In this document: positions 45,569 through 58,232 of the stretch, piece after piece
Numbering within the stretch: position 1 is the first letter of the stretch
How the letters are laid out: every line of letters starts with the position of its first letter
From: Scilla litardierei
Lineage: Eukaryota > Streptophyta > Magnoliopsida > Asparagales > Asparagaceae
Length of the DNA: 64,000 nt
Direction: 5' to 3'
Assembly (NCBI GenBank): GCA_030789695.1
Contig: CM061134.1
Span: forward strand, 58,225,334 to 58,289,333
Made by a program: the position numbers and the translations under genes
The notes under the pieces: generated by a model
The model's input: only the letters and a program-made list of their open reading frames with translations
The model's database searches: none
What the model was told of the DNA's origin: nothing

Positions 45569-47479
45569 CTTTATTTGTGTGGTTATGCGATGATTTGTCC
45601 ATACTTGAGAATTGTTATGACTCGACTCATATGCTTATATTATTGGAAAATATCTTTTACGGATATATATTGATATGTGGAACTCATGCTTATGATTATA
45701 AATTTAGCGTATGCCCATGCGTATTATTTGAGATCTAAATGAGAGATTGTGTAATAAAAAATATTCATCTTTTATTTCATCGTGTATATGTTATGTCCAT
45801 ACTTCACTTAACTTACATACTTTGCTTATGTAATATATTTAGTGAAGTTTGGTCATTCATGACATATGTGATAATTTTCTTCTTATGTGTTGATGACTCA
45901 AGCTTATTAGTTTAAACACATACTCTTGTTGACATATGTCTCCTTTGCAATGACAATTGGTATCACATTTTTTGTTAAGATCTATGAATTTTGGATATTT
46001 ATTTAGTAAGGGAAAAAAAATCTTTTATGACTCAAAATATTAAGAAATGTTGTATTGAGTCACTTTTATTTGAAAAATATTCCATTCTTCATGGATACTA
46101 AATAACTAGAAATAACATGTGCACAGAGTGCACGGTGCCAAAAACCCCACAAAAAGGATGCGACGCGCGCATGCAACTGAAAAAGGAGTGAGAAGTGTGG
46201 TACAAAAAGGATGAGGTGCACGTGCGCAACCGAAAAGGTGTGAGAAGTGTGGGTGTGTGTGGTTATCATTATGTGGGAAAAGGGGTTAAATTGCAAAAAA
46301 AAAATTGGGGTGGGGCAAAGTGCACAAATCCCAATCTTGAAATTCATGGGAATGTGGGGGAAATCATGGGTTAAACCGAAAAAAAACTTGGGGGGGCAAA
46401 GTGAATAAATCATAATGACAAGCTTGTCATTCAAGTAGACTGTGGGAGGGGGAGGGGGGCATTTAACCCAACTCCCCACATCAACACCCCAAAGTGAACC
46501 CAAAACTCCCACCCTCTACCAAATAGGGCCTACTATGCTAAGGTGTCACAACATAGCCCACAACTTTGTCCTAGTGGGATAAAGGTGGGGCCCACTTTTT
46601 GTCATATGTGACATAGCCATGGGAAACTATTGGCCTAAGTTAGCTCACTAACAAAAGTCAAAACTTAATTTTGATGATGCCAAACAAGTCATATGGCTCG
46701 AATAATTCTATTTAGTGAGTTTCAGGTCAAACGGAGATAAAATGTGCAAAACAGGGGTTTGCACTATCGCGCCAAACTAGCACGACTGTGAAGGCATATC
46801 GGATGTATCAGTCATGCAAGTGCCAAAGTGGCACAACCATGTGGGAGCCAACACAACTGTGCAAATCAAACAATAACTTTGAGGATTTTCCTGCATGAGC
46901 CGGCACGACCGTGCAAAGCACACATAAATTATGGCTATGTCATGCATATTACCAACACGGCCGTGCAACTTATTGCACGACCGTGCCACATATGCATAAA
47001 ATAAAAAATGCCGAGATTTGACCAATTTAACCAGTCAAACATCCAGGTTTGACTTCCTATGATGGTTAGGAGTTCTTATTGGTGTTGAAGACCAATTCCT
47101 TTGGGGTTTCCAATTAAAAGAAATTTATTCAAATTAACATGATTTTAGGGTTTCTTTCATGCATAAACGAATTTATACACAGCGGAAAAATAGAAACCTA
47201 CCAAGATCCATGTATTTTCAAATAGATTTGATCAGATTACTAACCTTTTGACGATTCGAATGTATCGGACTGATGGTGCTACTCTATGAACGACCATCCT
47301 CTATCAGTTTCCACACGCGAACGTCACGAACAGGAATTGCGAGGGTGCTAGCTCCTTCTCTGCAACTAGGGTTTCTCTCTCTTTCGCTCGTCGTTTTTCT
47401 CAAAAAATGGGAGAGATAGATTGAACCCGTCAAAACTAAAAATCCTCTATATATCTTATATAGAATCACATGTTAACCC
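45569..47479. other. Unassigned DNA with tandem and palindromic pieces
   Basis: Continuation of the DNA left of element D. The part 45569-46060 is AT-rich without features. At 46145-46255 a ~50 base piece (aaaaggatg...gtgagaagtgtgg) is present twice. At 46260-46425 an ~80 base piece containing ggggcaaagtg is present twice in diverged form. The part 46640-47030 looks like an LTR fragment (see separate entry). The part 47050-47479 holds nothing I can name. No gene is supported. Confidence 0.4.
46640..47030. repeat. LTR-like fragment with CACGACCGTGC palindromes
   Basis: It opens with ttttgatgatgccaaaca, similar to the sequence next to element B's LTR (10960-10980). Between 46755 and 46990 lie about six variants of GCACGGCCGTGC, two close to perfect (around 46905 and 46955). 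No partner LTR or internal region was found, so it may be a solo or truncated LTR. Confidence 0.35.
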
Positions 47480-49015
47480 TTTAATGTCAAGTTACATAAA
47501 GAGGGGCTCTTGGGCCTCTCGAATTATGAGTCATTCGGCATTTGCGAGTCTTGCCTCAAAGTTAAAATGGCCAAAACTCCGTTTGCGAGTCAATGGGAGA
47601 GACTTATTGACCTATGGGTTCTAGTACATTTTGATGTATGTAGACCCATGTCTACATTTTCCAAAGGGAGATTTTCATATTTCGTTACATTTACTGATGA
47701 CTTCTCTAGGTTTGGACATGTGTTCTTGATGAAACACAAGTCTGAAACCTTTGAGCGATTCAAAGAGTATCGTAACGAAGTTGAAAAACAGACTGGCAAA
47801 AGTATCAAGATCCTTCGATCAGATCGAGGAGAATACTTGAGCCATGAATTCCTTACATATTTAAAAGAGAATGGGATTCTCTCTCAGGTCACACCTCCTT
47901 ACACACCTCAACATAACAGTGTGTCAGAGAGGAGGAACCGCACCTTGTTAGACATGGTGCGATCCATGATAAGTGACGATGAATTAACAACTTCCCTCTG
48001 GGGCTATGCCCTAGAAACTGCTATATATATTCTCAATAAGGTTCCATCAAGGTCTGTGCCGATGATACCATATCAGTTATGGACATGCAAGAAACCCAGC
48101 CTTAATCACTTAAGGGTGTGGGGTTGTCCTGCATATGTCAAAAGGCATAATCCAGACAAACTGGAAGACAGATCTATTCTGTGTAAATTCTTTGGGTACC
48201 TGAGACATTCGTTAGGATATATCTTTTACCATCCAGAGCAACAAAAAATTGTTGTCTCTAGACATGCCACCTTTTTAGAAAAGGAGTTTCTTGTGAAGGA
48301 ATCCACTGGCAAGGTGATTGATCTGGACGAATGTTCAGAAGAAGTACTTACACAGGAACAAGTGTCAGAACCAGTGGGAGAATCAGAACTTGATATCTTC
48401 CAACCAGTCGTTAGGAAGTCTGATAGGATTCCTCGAGTCCCTGATAGGTACTACGATTTTCTCGTAGACGGAGGGATTAAGGATAGCATCATATTAGATG
48501 ATGATTCTATTAACTTCCAGGCTGCCATAAAGAGTAGAGACTCTAATAAATGGCTAGATGCAATGAAATCCGAAATAGATTACATGCATGTGAATAAGGT
48601 ATGGACCTTAGAAAACGTGCCCAAGGGAAGCATTCCTATTGGCTGCAAATGGATCTTCAAGAAGAAGATTGGTGCAGATGGAAAGATAAAAACGTACAAG
48701 GCTAGGCTGGTTGCGAAAGGTTATCGTAAGATTCTAGGAATAGATTATGATGAGACTTTCTCACCAGTCGCCATGCACAAGTCTATCCGGATTGTACTCG
48801 CTATTGCTGCCCACTATGACTACGAAATCTGGCAAATCGATGTAAAAACTGTGTTTCTAAATGGTGATTTAGAAGAGCAGATTTACATGACTCAGCCGGA
48901 AGGTTTCGAAGTTAGTGGGAGTAAAGGAAAAGCGTGTAGACTGCAAAGGTCCATCTATGGACTAAAGCAGTCTTCAAGAAGTTGGAACATCTATTTTGAC
49001 AAGATAGTCAAATAG
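47480..49015 (+). pseudogene. Copia pre-integrase, integrase and RT N-terminus (C)
   Basis: Open for about 500 residues to a stop at 49013. CESCLKVKMAKTPF is the end of the pre-integrase zinc region; the proximal His residues are lost with the 5' truncation. The integrase core has Asp in HFDVCRPM, Asp in RSDRGEY and Glu in SERRNRTLLDM, with exactly 35 residues between the last two (DD35E). The usual RSDRGGEY lacks one Gly. The RT part begins NKWLDAMKSEIDYM, followed by PIGCKWIFKKK, KARLVAKGY, DYDETFSPV and YGLKQSSRSW. These enzymes would copy and integrate element DNA. Without gag, protease and a start it cannot be expressed normally. Confidence 0.88.
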
Positions 49016-50068
49016 TTTGGTTTTGTCAGAAATAAGGATGATCCGTGCATCTATAAAAGGACTAGTAATAATTCTTTAGTTATCCTCGTACTGTACGTGG
49101 ATGATATTCTGATAATAGGTAAAAACATAGACATGTTGAAGTCTATTGAAGAATGGCTATCAACGAACTTCTCCATGAAAGACTTGGGAGAAGCATCCTA
49201 CATATTAGGTGTAAAGATCATCTAAACGAATGCTGGGACTCTCTCAACCCAGGTACATTGACATCGTGCTAAAACATTTTAGCATGGAAAATAGTAAGGG
49301 TGGTTTAATACTAGCCAACTATGGAATGAACCTTTCTAAGGACATATCTCCAAAAACTGACTTGGAAAAGGATCGCATGAGTAAGAACCCATATGCTTCC
49401 GCAGTAGGATCTATCATGTATTACATGGTCTATACATACCCGATGTCGCTTATGCACTAGGTGCAGTAAGTCGATATCAGTCTAACCCTAGAGAAGAACA
49501 CTGGAGAGTAGTCAAGGCAATTCTTAAGTACCTATGAAGGGCTAAAGACTTAGTCTTGATTTATGGAAGTGAAGAGCTCAAGGTTGAAGGCTTCACAGAT
49601 TCCAGCTTTCAGAGTGATATAAATGATAGCAAATCGATCTCTGGATATGTTTTCACTCTTAACAGAGGAGCAGTTAGTTGGAGGAGTTCCAAACAAGATA
49701 CTGTTGTAGACTCCACGATGGAAGCCGAATACATAGCGGCCAACGATGCGACAAAGGAAGCAGTCTGGATAAGGAAGCTAATAAACCAGCTGGGATTGAT
49801 ACCTGTAATTGAAAATCCAATATTGCTGTATTGCGACAATAATGCAACCATCAGTCTGGTTCGAGAACCAAGATTCCACAAGAGATCCAGACACATTCTT
49901 CGGAAGTATCACCTGATACAGGATATTGAGAAGAGGAAAGATATAGAACTCCTTAGAGTCTGTTCGGAAGACAACTTAGCAGATCCATTCACGAATGAGC
50001 TGGCACGCGATCGTCTAGAAAGACTAGTGTGTAACTGTGGTATGAGATACCAGGATAAATGGCCCTGA
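49016..50068 (+). pseudogene. Copia RT C-terminus and RNase H (C)
   Basis: Continues after the 49013 stop with the catalytic LYVDDILIIG at about 49093, intact, and FSMKDLGEASYILGVKI. A stop at 49222 and frame changes follow to about 49500. RNase H is open again from 49556: Asp in EGFTDSSFQSD, SISGYVFTLNRGAVSW, Glu in MEAEYIAANDATKEAVW, Asp in LYCDNNATISL, and the end ADPFTNELARDRL...MRYQDKWP with a stop at 50066-50068. RT and RNase H catalytic residues are present, so decay is recent compared with element A. Confidence 0.85.
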
Positions 50069-50069
50069 G

Positions 50070-50082
50070 TGGAAGTGGGAGA
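50070..50082 (+). promoter_or_regulatory. Polypurine tract of element C
   Basis: tggaagtgggaga directly precedes the LTR start TGTAGAGAG, 1 base after the pol stop. Confidence 0.75.
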
Positions 50083-52029
50083 TGTAGAGAGATGTATGCC
50101 CTCGAGGCTATTTATCTTTGTAAACATCTTGTTCATAAATGAAAGTATGCTTTCTGGTACAAAATTGTCTGAGTAATTTTCTAATGTATATATTGCTTAG
50201 ATAATTTCCTTAGACTCCAAGTTAGTCCATACATGTTTCGAGATAGAGATCGCGATTATGAGAAATGTCTGACCGATAGAAACTTGAGTCTTAAAAGCGT
50301 TCGTGGTCGTAGATGCGTTGAGATTAGATATCGGCACATCGGGCAGACCATTGTGTCTTTGTCTTGTTGGTCTCATAATCATGTTACTTGATGAAGTCGG
50401 AGACAAGACACATGTATCCATTAGAGAATGAGTCCACTGAACGACCCATAGAGTTATCAAATGGTTAAACATTAACTAACTGTCATTAATAACTCTAGTG
50501 ATGATAGGCAAGTTGGTCCTTAGGACTTGAGATCATTGTACGAAGCTGTGTGTGAATAGTGTCACTTAGGTCTATGATCTAGCTTCGAGGCAAGGCCTGC
50601 TGAAAGATCTTAGGCTGGGTGACACTTCAAGCGTACGAGCTGAGTAGTGATCAAGAGAGGATTCGTCTCTTCCGTTAATGGGAAGTTAATGTCGCAGGTT
50701 GGTACGGCTCTCGGTAAAATCTTGGCCAAGGTGTGTTGTAGGATGTACAACATGAATGTACTAGAGACCAATGAATACTGACCGCTGCTAGCTAGTGGGG
50801 TTGACAGAGTTCCATACCCTAGGCTAGGCAAGTGACATAGTTAAGATGAAGGGACTAAAACCGCGGAATTCATCACGGACACAGTCAATGTGATTCCGAC
50901 GGCACTTTTGCAGACAAGTCAATCACGTAAGTATGATTCTGAAACAGGGACGACAGCTGCTGCTCGCGGTTACTGTCGTTTAGGGACTTCGAGTCCCAAC
51001 CTGTAGTAAGGTCAGGCTGTAGAGTCTCGCATCGAGTAGTATTCACGTCTTAGTAATAGGAAGATCGTATAGAGGAATGCATTTGATGCAATAGAATTAT
51101 TAAGTTCACAAGTTAGTTGTGAGAATATAGCATTTGAGATTGAAGAGGACTTCCTGAGGAATCCACAGGAACAAACCGCGTTGGAATCGGGGCTCTAACG
51201 AGCCCAGAAATGCAAAAACAACACAAGTCAAAGGTGGGTTAGACCCACTTGGACAAGCGGGTCCACCCGCAAGTGAAGCGGGCACAGCCCGCTGTGTTCA
51301 GCGGGAGCAGCCCGCTGGGAACAGTGGGTCATACGCCCGCTCCGGGTGCGCCCTTTGGGGCGCCCATTGCCTTTGGCGGGCGTGCCCGCTAGCTTAGCAG
51401 GCGCGCCCGCAACTTAAGTTATTTTGGTTTAGGGTTTTTTGAAACCCTTGACGGCTACGAAACGTGTGACTTTTGCTCAAGTTTGAGCAATTGTTTGAAG
51501 GGTCAAACAAGTTCGGATTTCATCGCCGTTTGTTCCTACGTGTTCACCATTCCTAGCTCTTCGAAATGATAACTTGTATTGTCTCTAGAGCTCAATGGTA
51601 AGGGAGATTTAATTGATAGAAGTTAGGCCTTTGAGAAAGGTTCTCTAACTTAATTAAATACCTCTTCACTATTTTTTGTCCCACATTGCTCGTGACAAAT
51701 GAGGAGGGGCCGGCCTCCTATATAAATAGGGGTGCCCTCTCTTCCTTGTTTTTTGCACCAAGTCTCTGATTGAGGAGCTCCGAAACTTTTGAGCACTCTC
51801 GATCAAGACTTAAATTATTCTTCCTCTATAGTTCTTTCTATCCTCCAGTCGGGTCCTAGCAAGGCAATGAGGAGGTTTGGATCTAATCCAGAAATCTCTG
51901 GCGCGGTCTGCTCAAGTGAAACTTTCTTTGGCAAGTGATCGGCTTGGAGGCGTGGTGCGCCTCGGGAGGTGGTTCAGCTCAAGGCGAGGAGCAGTGCGTT
52001 TTGGAAAGCGGCTCAGCTCGAGGCGCGGT
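50083..52029 (+). repeat. 3' LTR of element C, interrupted
   Basis: It aligns with 4054-5178 and then with 5290-6290 of element A. It has a GC-rich block of gcgggc/gcccgc words at 51240-51420 and a TATA box. The match to A breaks inside cgcggtt (A: 6280-6290), where element E begins; the rest of the LTR lies beyond the window. Confidence 0.8.
51718..51729 (+). promoter_or_regulatory. TATA box of C's LTR
   Basis: ctatataaatag, about 0.3 kb downstream of the GC-rich block, in the same arrangement as in element A. Confidence 0.6.
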
Positions 52030-52269
52030 TGACGTGCGTTTATATTTCATATATTCACGCACGTTTTCTTTTGTGTTTCTCCGTGTTTTTCCGCCGTCTC
52101 TTATTCGTTTTCGTATATTTTCCCGTTTTCTTTCACTTTTCTTTGTTTATCCATGATCGCAGGGGTTCGACCACGTAGGGGACGTTTTACGATGATATCC
52201 CAAGTCCCCGGAGCAACGGGAGAAGTCACGCGTGATCCAGGGGGTCAAACGTCGAAGAATTCATCTTTC

Positions 52270-52645
52270 AGCCCCTCACCCGATCGGTTGGTCATCTTCA
52301 ACCGATCGGGTGATGCACGCGTGCACCACCCGGTCTCTGCCGCAGCTCACAAAGAAGTCACCCGACCGGTTCACAGACCGGTTCTGCGGGCGGCTGTTCT
52401 CTGTTTTTTCGAGCAGAATTCCAACCGATCCGGTGACTCTCACCCCGATCGGTTCATCTGTAGCTGAAGAAGAAGAGCTGAAGACACGGGCGTCGAACCG
52501 ATCGGTTCACCCGACTGCTCCAAGATCCAACCGGTCGCTCAAGAACTCACCCGACCGGTTCATGAGATCGGGTGAAAACTCGTTGTTTTCTGTTATTTAT
52601 TTGTAATGGATCAACCGATCGGTTGACTTGTCAACCGATCGGTTG
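52270..52645. repeat. Palindrome cluster in E's 5' LTR
   Basis: About 12 exact or near copies of CAACCGATCGGTTG, including CACCCGATCGGTTG and CACCCGACCGGTTC variants, irregularly spaced (about 52277, 52299, 52356, 52494, 52611, 52631). It ends about a dozen bases before the TATA box. Confidence 0.85.
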
Positions 52646-52656
52646 ATGCAAAGTTC

Positions 52657-52664
52657 TATATATA
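52657..52664 (+). promoter_or_regulatory. TATA box of E's 5' LTR
   Basis: tatatata within tctatatatagaacc, directly after the last palindrome. It would start transcription near 52690. Confidence 0.65.
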
Positions 52665-53594
52665 GAACCCCTAGGGTTCCAGAAACGGGAGTTGCTGTTT
52701 TTCTACTGTTTTATTTCCTTGTGACGGCTGTAATTGTTACTCTTTAGTAAGTATTCAGATCTTTCTAAAATTTTAGTATTGTCTTTATTACTCTATTACT
52801 TCCGAATTGCAATTGTCCGATTATGATTTCAACGGTTAAATTTCATTTAGATTGCTTTTTCATGAATTTTTGTGAGTACTTCCCAAATCTGGGATTTTGG
52901 TGGAAACCCCTTCGGGGGCTCTTCCCGATGCGTCCATAGAGTTAGGAAATCGATAGGGAGTAGGAATCTAACGGTTACGCGGGGTGTTTCATTGTCATTG
53001 GCGGGAAAAAGACCGCCTTTGACCGTCGGGCCAAGGGGGAATAAACTTGGCGGTTGACTCCCTAGCCATAGCTCACGCCCTTAGCGTAGACGCCGAATCC
53101 TAGCACGCGGGAGCGGCAGGATGAGACGTTGGGAGATATCGTTGCGGGCTTAGTGCTCCCGGGATCGATCAGTGTTAATGGACACGGGAGTGCCCACTGA
53201 TCGAATCCGGGAAGTCCGGTGTATCATCCTGGGCACCGACCGGAATATCGGGCCCATGGGACGCCGGTACCACTTTCAGAGGCAACGTCTCACCATTAGA
53301 CCCTAATCCCGATCGCTATCCTTACCCGTAGGCCGTATCGGCGAGAGTCTCTCGTCGGGTTGGAAACCAAAGTCCCGGGTTTACTTTCTTTTCGTTCACA
53401 CCCTTTTATTTTCTTTCGTGACAACCATCTACCGATTCGGGCTAGCTCACCCCTCGGGGTGATTTAGGTCCTACCTGACCCAAGCACAACCTCGCCTCCC
53501 TGAGTTCGATATTCCCGCACCCTACACTAACCGTGAAACTTGCGGTAAACGACACCGCGCCGCCGCGACGCAAGCGGGGCGCCGGTCAAGTTTA

Positions 53595-53612
53595 TGGCGC
53601 CGTTGCCGGGGA
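53595..53612 (+). promoter_or_regulatory. Primer binding site of element E
   Basis: TGGCGCCGTTGCCGGGGA, six bases after the LTR end. Identical to the PBS of G and, inverted, of F. Confidence 0.85.
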
Positions 53613-53787
53613 GGCAACGTGCTTGTTATTTTAGGATCTCTTGAACCCTCGTGTCTAGCTCACATCCCTACCTCGCGATAATTTTCGCATTCTCCTTTTT
53701 CTTTTTCTTTTTGTTCTTCCTTATTTTTATTTCTTATTTTATCTGTTTCTTTCCCACTTGTCGCTTCACGGGTGTTTGTTGTTTTTC

Positions 53788-55318
53788 ATGCGCAGGAGTT
53801 CAAGGAGTCTTGACGACTTGATTCCCCTCGATCCAGAGATTAACGCCACACTTAGGCGTTTGGCCGCCGAGAAGCGAAGAAGAGAAGATCCCGAATCCAT
53901 GGAGGAGAACACCCCACCTCAAAAGTCTCTGCTGGAGTACTCGATGCCATCTATCGAGTCCACTTCCGCCATCCGTCCTCCAGCTATTGCGGCTCAAAGC
54001 TTTGAGCTGAAGCCGTCTCTAGTGACATGGATCCAGCAGGATCAGTTTGCGGGTGCACCCATGGAGAGCCTGATCGAGCACCTCGACTCCTTCTTGGAGA
54101 AGTGTGACACCTTCTGGATTAATGGTGTCACGACAGAGGCTATCCGTCTGAAGCTGTTCCCCTTCTCTTTACGAGATAAAGCCAAGCAATGGCTAAGGGG
54201 GAAGGACCCCAACACTTTCAACACCTGGGAGAAGCTCTCCAACGCTTTTCTGACAAAGTTCTTTCCTCCGGGGAAGACCATGAAGTTGAGGAGTGAGATC
54301 TCCTCCTTCTCCCAGGCCAGCCACGAGTCCTTGCATGAAGCTTGGACGAGATATAAAGAGATGCAAAGAAGATGCCCTCACCATGAGCTTCCGAAGTGGC
54401 AGATTATTAATCTGTTCTACAATGGGTTGAGGGATGACCTGAAATCTTCAATGGACGCCGCGGCTGGGGGTTCCTTCATGTCTAGAAGTGAGGAGGATGC
54501 CGGGCATATTCTGGAAAATATGGCATCCAACAATGAGCGGTGGTGTGACGAGAGAGCCACACCAAGATCCGGGGGTATACACAGAGTCGAGGACGTCGAT
54601 AAACTTTCAAGCAAGTTTGACTTGCTTTCGACCCAGATCTCCGCACTAATGGTAGGAGCCGGTGGGGCCGGTACACAGCAAATTTCTGCGGTAGAGTCCG
54701 AATTCTTTGGGGAATTCGACGGTGGTGACATCTCGCCACCGTTGGATCAGGCGAGCGCACTATTTTACAACCCTACGGGAAATGCGCCGTATCCGCCAAG
54801 GACAAATTCCAACCCGGCCTACTCTCCAAACAACCGGAACCACCCGAACTTTAGTTACCAGCCACCATTTCAGCCCTCACCGCCTCAGCAGCCGCAGCAA
54901 CAAACTTATCAGCCGGCTAGGCCACAGCAGCAACCATTTCAGCAACAATCTTACGCCCCCAGGAATCAGCAGCCGTTCCAGCAGCAGCAGCAGTACGGCC
55001 AACAGAGGGCCGTCTCTCCGGTTGAGTCTCTCTTGACTCAATATATTACCAACCAGGAGAGGATCAACCAAAAGCTGGAAATGGGTCAGCGGACCCTCAC
55101 GGACCAAGTAACCCAGCTGGGGTTACAAGTGGCGAACCTTGCAAGGTCACAAAACCAATTACCGCCACAACCGGAGGTGAACCCGAGGGGAGCAACCCAA
55201 ACATCGGCACTCATGCACGAGCACGTAAATGTGTCCGCTATCGTTCTGAGAAGAGGGACACAAATTCCTACTAGAGTGCCCCCTAGTAACCCGGAAGCAC
55301 CATTGGTCGTTGAGAAAC
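53788..55318 (+). CDS. Gag of element E, split by element F
   Basis: I prefer the ATG at 53788 (MRRSSRSLDDLIPL); the frame is also open from 53758. Residues about 85-250 form a Retrotrans_gag-type core, with KAKQWLRGKDPNTFNTWEKL, FLTKFFPPGKT and YKEMQRRCPHHELPKWQIIN. A Pro/Gln-rich region (about 350-410) and a short region predicted helical follow. No zinc knuckle is seen. The frame runs into element F at 55319. Past F it resumes in phase at 61832 and continues into protease. Apart from F this part has no stops. Gag would assemble the particle; in a non-autonomous element it may package its own RNA (inference). Confidence 0.85.
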
Positions 55319-57072
55319 TGGTTGACCCGGAAAACGCGCAAGTGCACGCCTTCCATTCCCAAGCGTAGGAGCGTCAATGCAATATATAAATAACCGGTGA
55401 GTACCGGGTCGGATCACAGGGACAAGTCGTTCTACGTTCACAAAATTTATCGATAATGAAAAATAAAGCGTGAAAACAACTACCTAAATTATGGTGGATG
55501 AGTGGAGGAAAAAGTGTGGTGAAAACAAAAATTAACCTAAATTGGTAGGGTTAGAGAGCCAAAGGTGGAGTTTAGGATAGCTAGGAGAGAGAGCATGAGT
55601 TGTGTGATCATTAAAATTGGCGTTAATCAAGTCCAAATTACCGCATATAACACAATCGGTCATCCGGCTAAGGAAACCCCATCGGAATATTTAGCTTTAA
55701 AAACACAATAATTTTGCAATAGGGATGGATAGATTATCACGACACTAATCAAATTAAGCACATGGATTCTCTCAAATTTGCCCTCTCGGGACTTAGCCAA
55801 TTAAATTTGTGCCCTAATTAAACATCCAACATTAACATTCAAAATAGGGCAAGAGGAAATTAGGGCTACAATTAACACCCAACATCAATAAACCACAACC
55901 CAAGCAATTCAATACTACACAATCATAGCAAACAATAGGATAATTGCATTCAAAATTAACCCAAGTTTCATACAAAAATGAGATATCAAATTACAATGGG
56001 AGAAAAGGGGGGATTTCACCAAGATTTCTCCCAAATGAGCCTTCCCTCTTCCTATTTGCCTTCCTCCAAGCATCTCCAAGCTCCACCAAGCCTTCTCAAG
56101 CTTCCATGGCCTCCTCCCCCATCAAAACTTCTCCAAAACCCTAAAAATCGCCCAAAACAGCAACCTGGAACAGTAAAAACGAAGCTCCGCATGATTTTCG
56201 CACAACAGGCCCTTAAATCAACTTATCGGGCTTGCGGGTCGGGCGAAATCGCGCCCGACCCGCAGCCAAAGCCGCCCGCCTATGCATCATTTGCGGGGCG
56301 GGCCGGCCGCTGGGCCGGCCCGCCTCGTTTGGTTTTTTTTTTAAATTAAAAAAAAATTTTTTTAAAAGCACGCGCGGGGAGCGGTTCGTAGCAGCGGAAA
56401 CGGGCCGGCCAAAGGCCGGCCCGCGAGATCTAACCCGCCCCGCTTTGGGGCGGGGCGCTCTAGCTCGCTGGGCCGGCCAAGCGGGCCGGCCCAGCACAAA
56501 ACGTTTTAATTTTAATTTTTTTTAAAAAAAAAAGTATGTGCAGCCCACACCGGTTAAAAGGGCCAGATCTGGCGCCACGTGGTGTCGCGGGATCGCGCCA
56601 CGTGGCGCCCCCAGTAATTCTTTTTTTCCTGATTTAAAAACCCTTCTCTCCTCTAAAGAAATCACCAAAAATATCTAGGGAGTTCAGAAAAATCCCAAAA
56701 AATTCTGGAAAATCACTAAGACTCCCAAAAGTACCTGAAAAATAGGAGAAGCAAAAATTAGTCCATCTGATTAGAAAATTAATATAATGACTATTAAAAC
56801 ACAATATTGACCTCCAATAAGCTATATAAAATATTCCAACGCTCAAATAAATCCCAAAAAATGGCGATATGATCGAAATAATGGCAGGAGCATAGGAAAA
56901 ATAATAGGAAGCCAATAAAGACGATAAAAACGCATTTTGTGCCAAGAATGAGAATAAGCCCTAAAATTGATATGAAGTGAAAATATACCCAAAAAGAGCA
57001 CAATTAAGCCTAATCTTTGGCACAAAATGGGGATAGTTAGGGGGGAAAATTTGCAATTTATATCCCGAATCA
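55319..57072 (-). repeat. LTR of element F (3' LTR in element sense)
   Basis: TGGTTGACCC...CCCGAATCA, near-identical to 60076-61826. It contains a GC-rich palindromic block at 56225-56490 (gggccggccc and gcgggtcggg/cccgacccgc words), and gcgccacgtgg-type inverted words at 56570-56610. Confidence 0.93.
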
Positions 57073-57084
57073 CACCCCCCAACT
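57073..57084 (-). promoter_or_regulatory. Terminal polypurine tract of element F
   Basis: Minus strand agttggggggtg directly precedes the LTR start TGATTCGGG. A second ttgggggga motif lies upstream at 58101-58109. Confidence 0.7.
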
Positions 57085-58232
57085 AGCTTTTTGCTAGTCC
57101 CTAGCAAAATGTGCGAAAAATTCGGATTAAATTGAAAAACATGCACCAAATCCACAATATCTTCATGGCACACCCATAATGATATTTCCAAATGATTTCA
57201 AAGCCAATATACCAAATATATGAAAGTAAATAACAAATGACATTCTCCTCAATCCAATTCAAAGAAAAGTGAAGAAATAAGCCCCGTATCACACGTATCG
57301 GGATATCACGATGTCAAAATTTCCAAATTTCATGAAAGTGGCCAAAACAAAAGAAATTTCCTCTAAGTTGTGGGAGATGAGATTGCATCACTCATGTGGC
57401 TTATTATTTCGTTTATTTCATTCATTTTTCTTTTCTTTTCTTTTTTTTTCTTTTTTTGTTTTTGATGTTTATGTTTTGCATTCACGCGATAACGCCATAA
57501 ATGCAAACACCGACACATTTGCATACACGCGATGACGCTATATATGCAAATGGATGGAATGATTCCCTAAATCTCATCTTTGGCGTCCTCCCCAATGTTT
57601 CGTGGGGCACCGGCTACTCGATTTGATTAGAAAAACCATTCACTTATACTACTATCTTTTTCATTCCAACACAAATTAGCAACTCATCCACCCACTTCTA
57701 AGAAGAAAACAAAGCATGCACAAGATGGCCAAATCCAATCCAATTAAAAACCACACCGTTCATCCCAACAAATGCAATCACTTACACCAAACTTTTCCCA
57801 AATTGTTTCAAAGAGATATCACGACGTATAAAATAGTTCATACATGGTATATTAACATTCGACTCCAAATTGGAAAAGAAATGAAAACGTGCCAATCAAA
57901 CATCGAGAAATCGATACCAAAATGATAATCCGAAAAATCGCATGGCATTAAGCAAGTAGGGACTAAACAAAGCTAATGGCGTAGGAACGAGGAAGCCAAA
58001 ATATGATATGCAATGAATTCATGGAATGAGGCGAGACTTGGAGGAATCTCAAAAAAAAATTTAGGCCAAAATCCTAACAAACCTAAAGATTCTAACACTC
58101 TCCCCCCAACTTAAAATAAGCATTGTCCTCAATGTTGGGAGACTACTAGATCTTGGCAAAAGATCCTAAAAAAGAAAAGAAATGCATACGAAAGCAAAAT
58201 GCAAAAGCAAACTAACTTTTAATTTTATTTAT
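57073..58232 (-). other. Non-coding 3' region of element F
   Basis: On the minus strand, after the ORF: the motif cattgaggacaatgcttatt followed by ttttaagttgggggga (58101-58137), the same type of motif as in G's 3' region. A T-rich tract on the plus strand lies at 57415-57475, and imperfect cgcgatgacgctatatatgcaaa repeats at 57485-57550. The terminal polypurine tract agttggggggtg lies at 57073-57084. Confidence 0.6.

Larger units (their letters stand above)
47480..52029 (+). mobile_element. Element C: 5'-truncated Ty1/copia element
   Basis: Starts inside pre-integrase coding sequence with no 5' LTR, gag or protease. It continues through integrase, RT and RNase H to a polypurine tract and a 3' LTR, which is cut by element E at 52029/52030. 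It is colinear with element A over pol and LTR but much better preserved. The left junction near 47480 marks a deletion or truncated insertion. Confidence 0.8.
52030..53588 (+). repeat. 5' LTR of element E
   Basis: Begins TGACGTGCGTTTATA, itself part of an ACGTGCG...CGCACGT inverted repeat (52031-52063), and ends gccggtca. In order: a T-rich tract ending gatcgcag at about 52162, a palindrome cluster (52270-52645), a TATA box (52657) and a long leader. The right end is set by the PBS; the left by comparison with element A. Confidence 0.75.
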
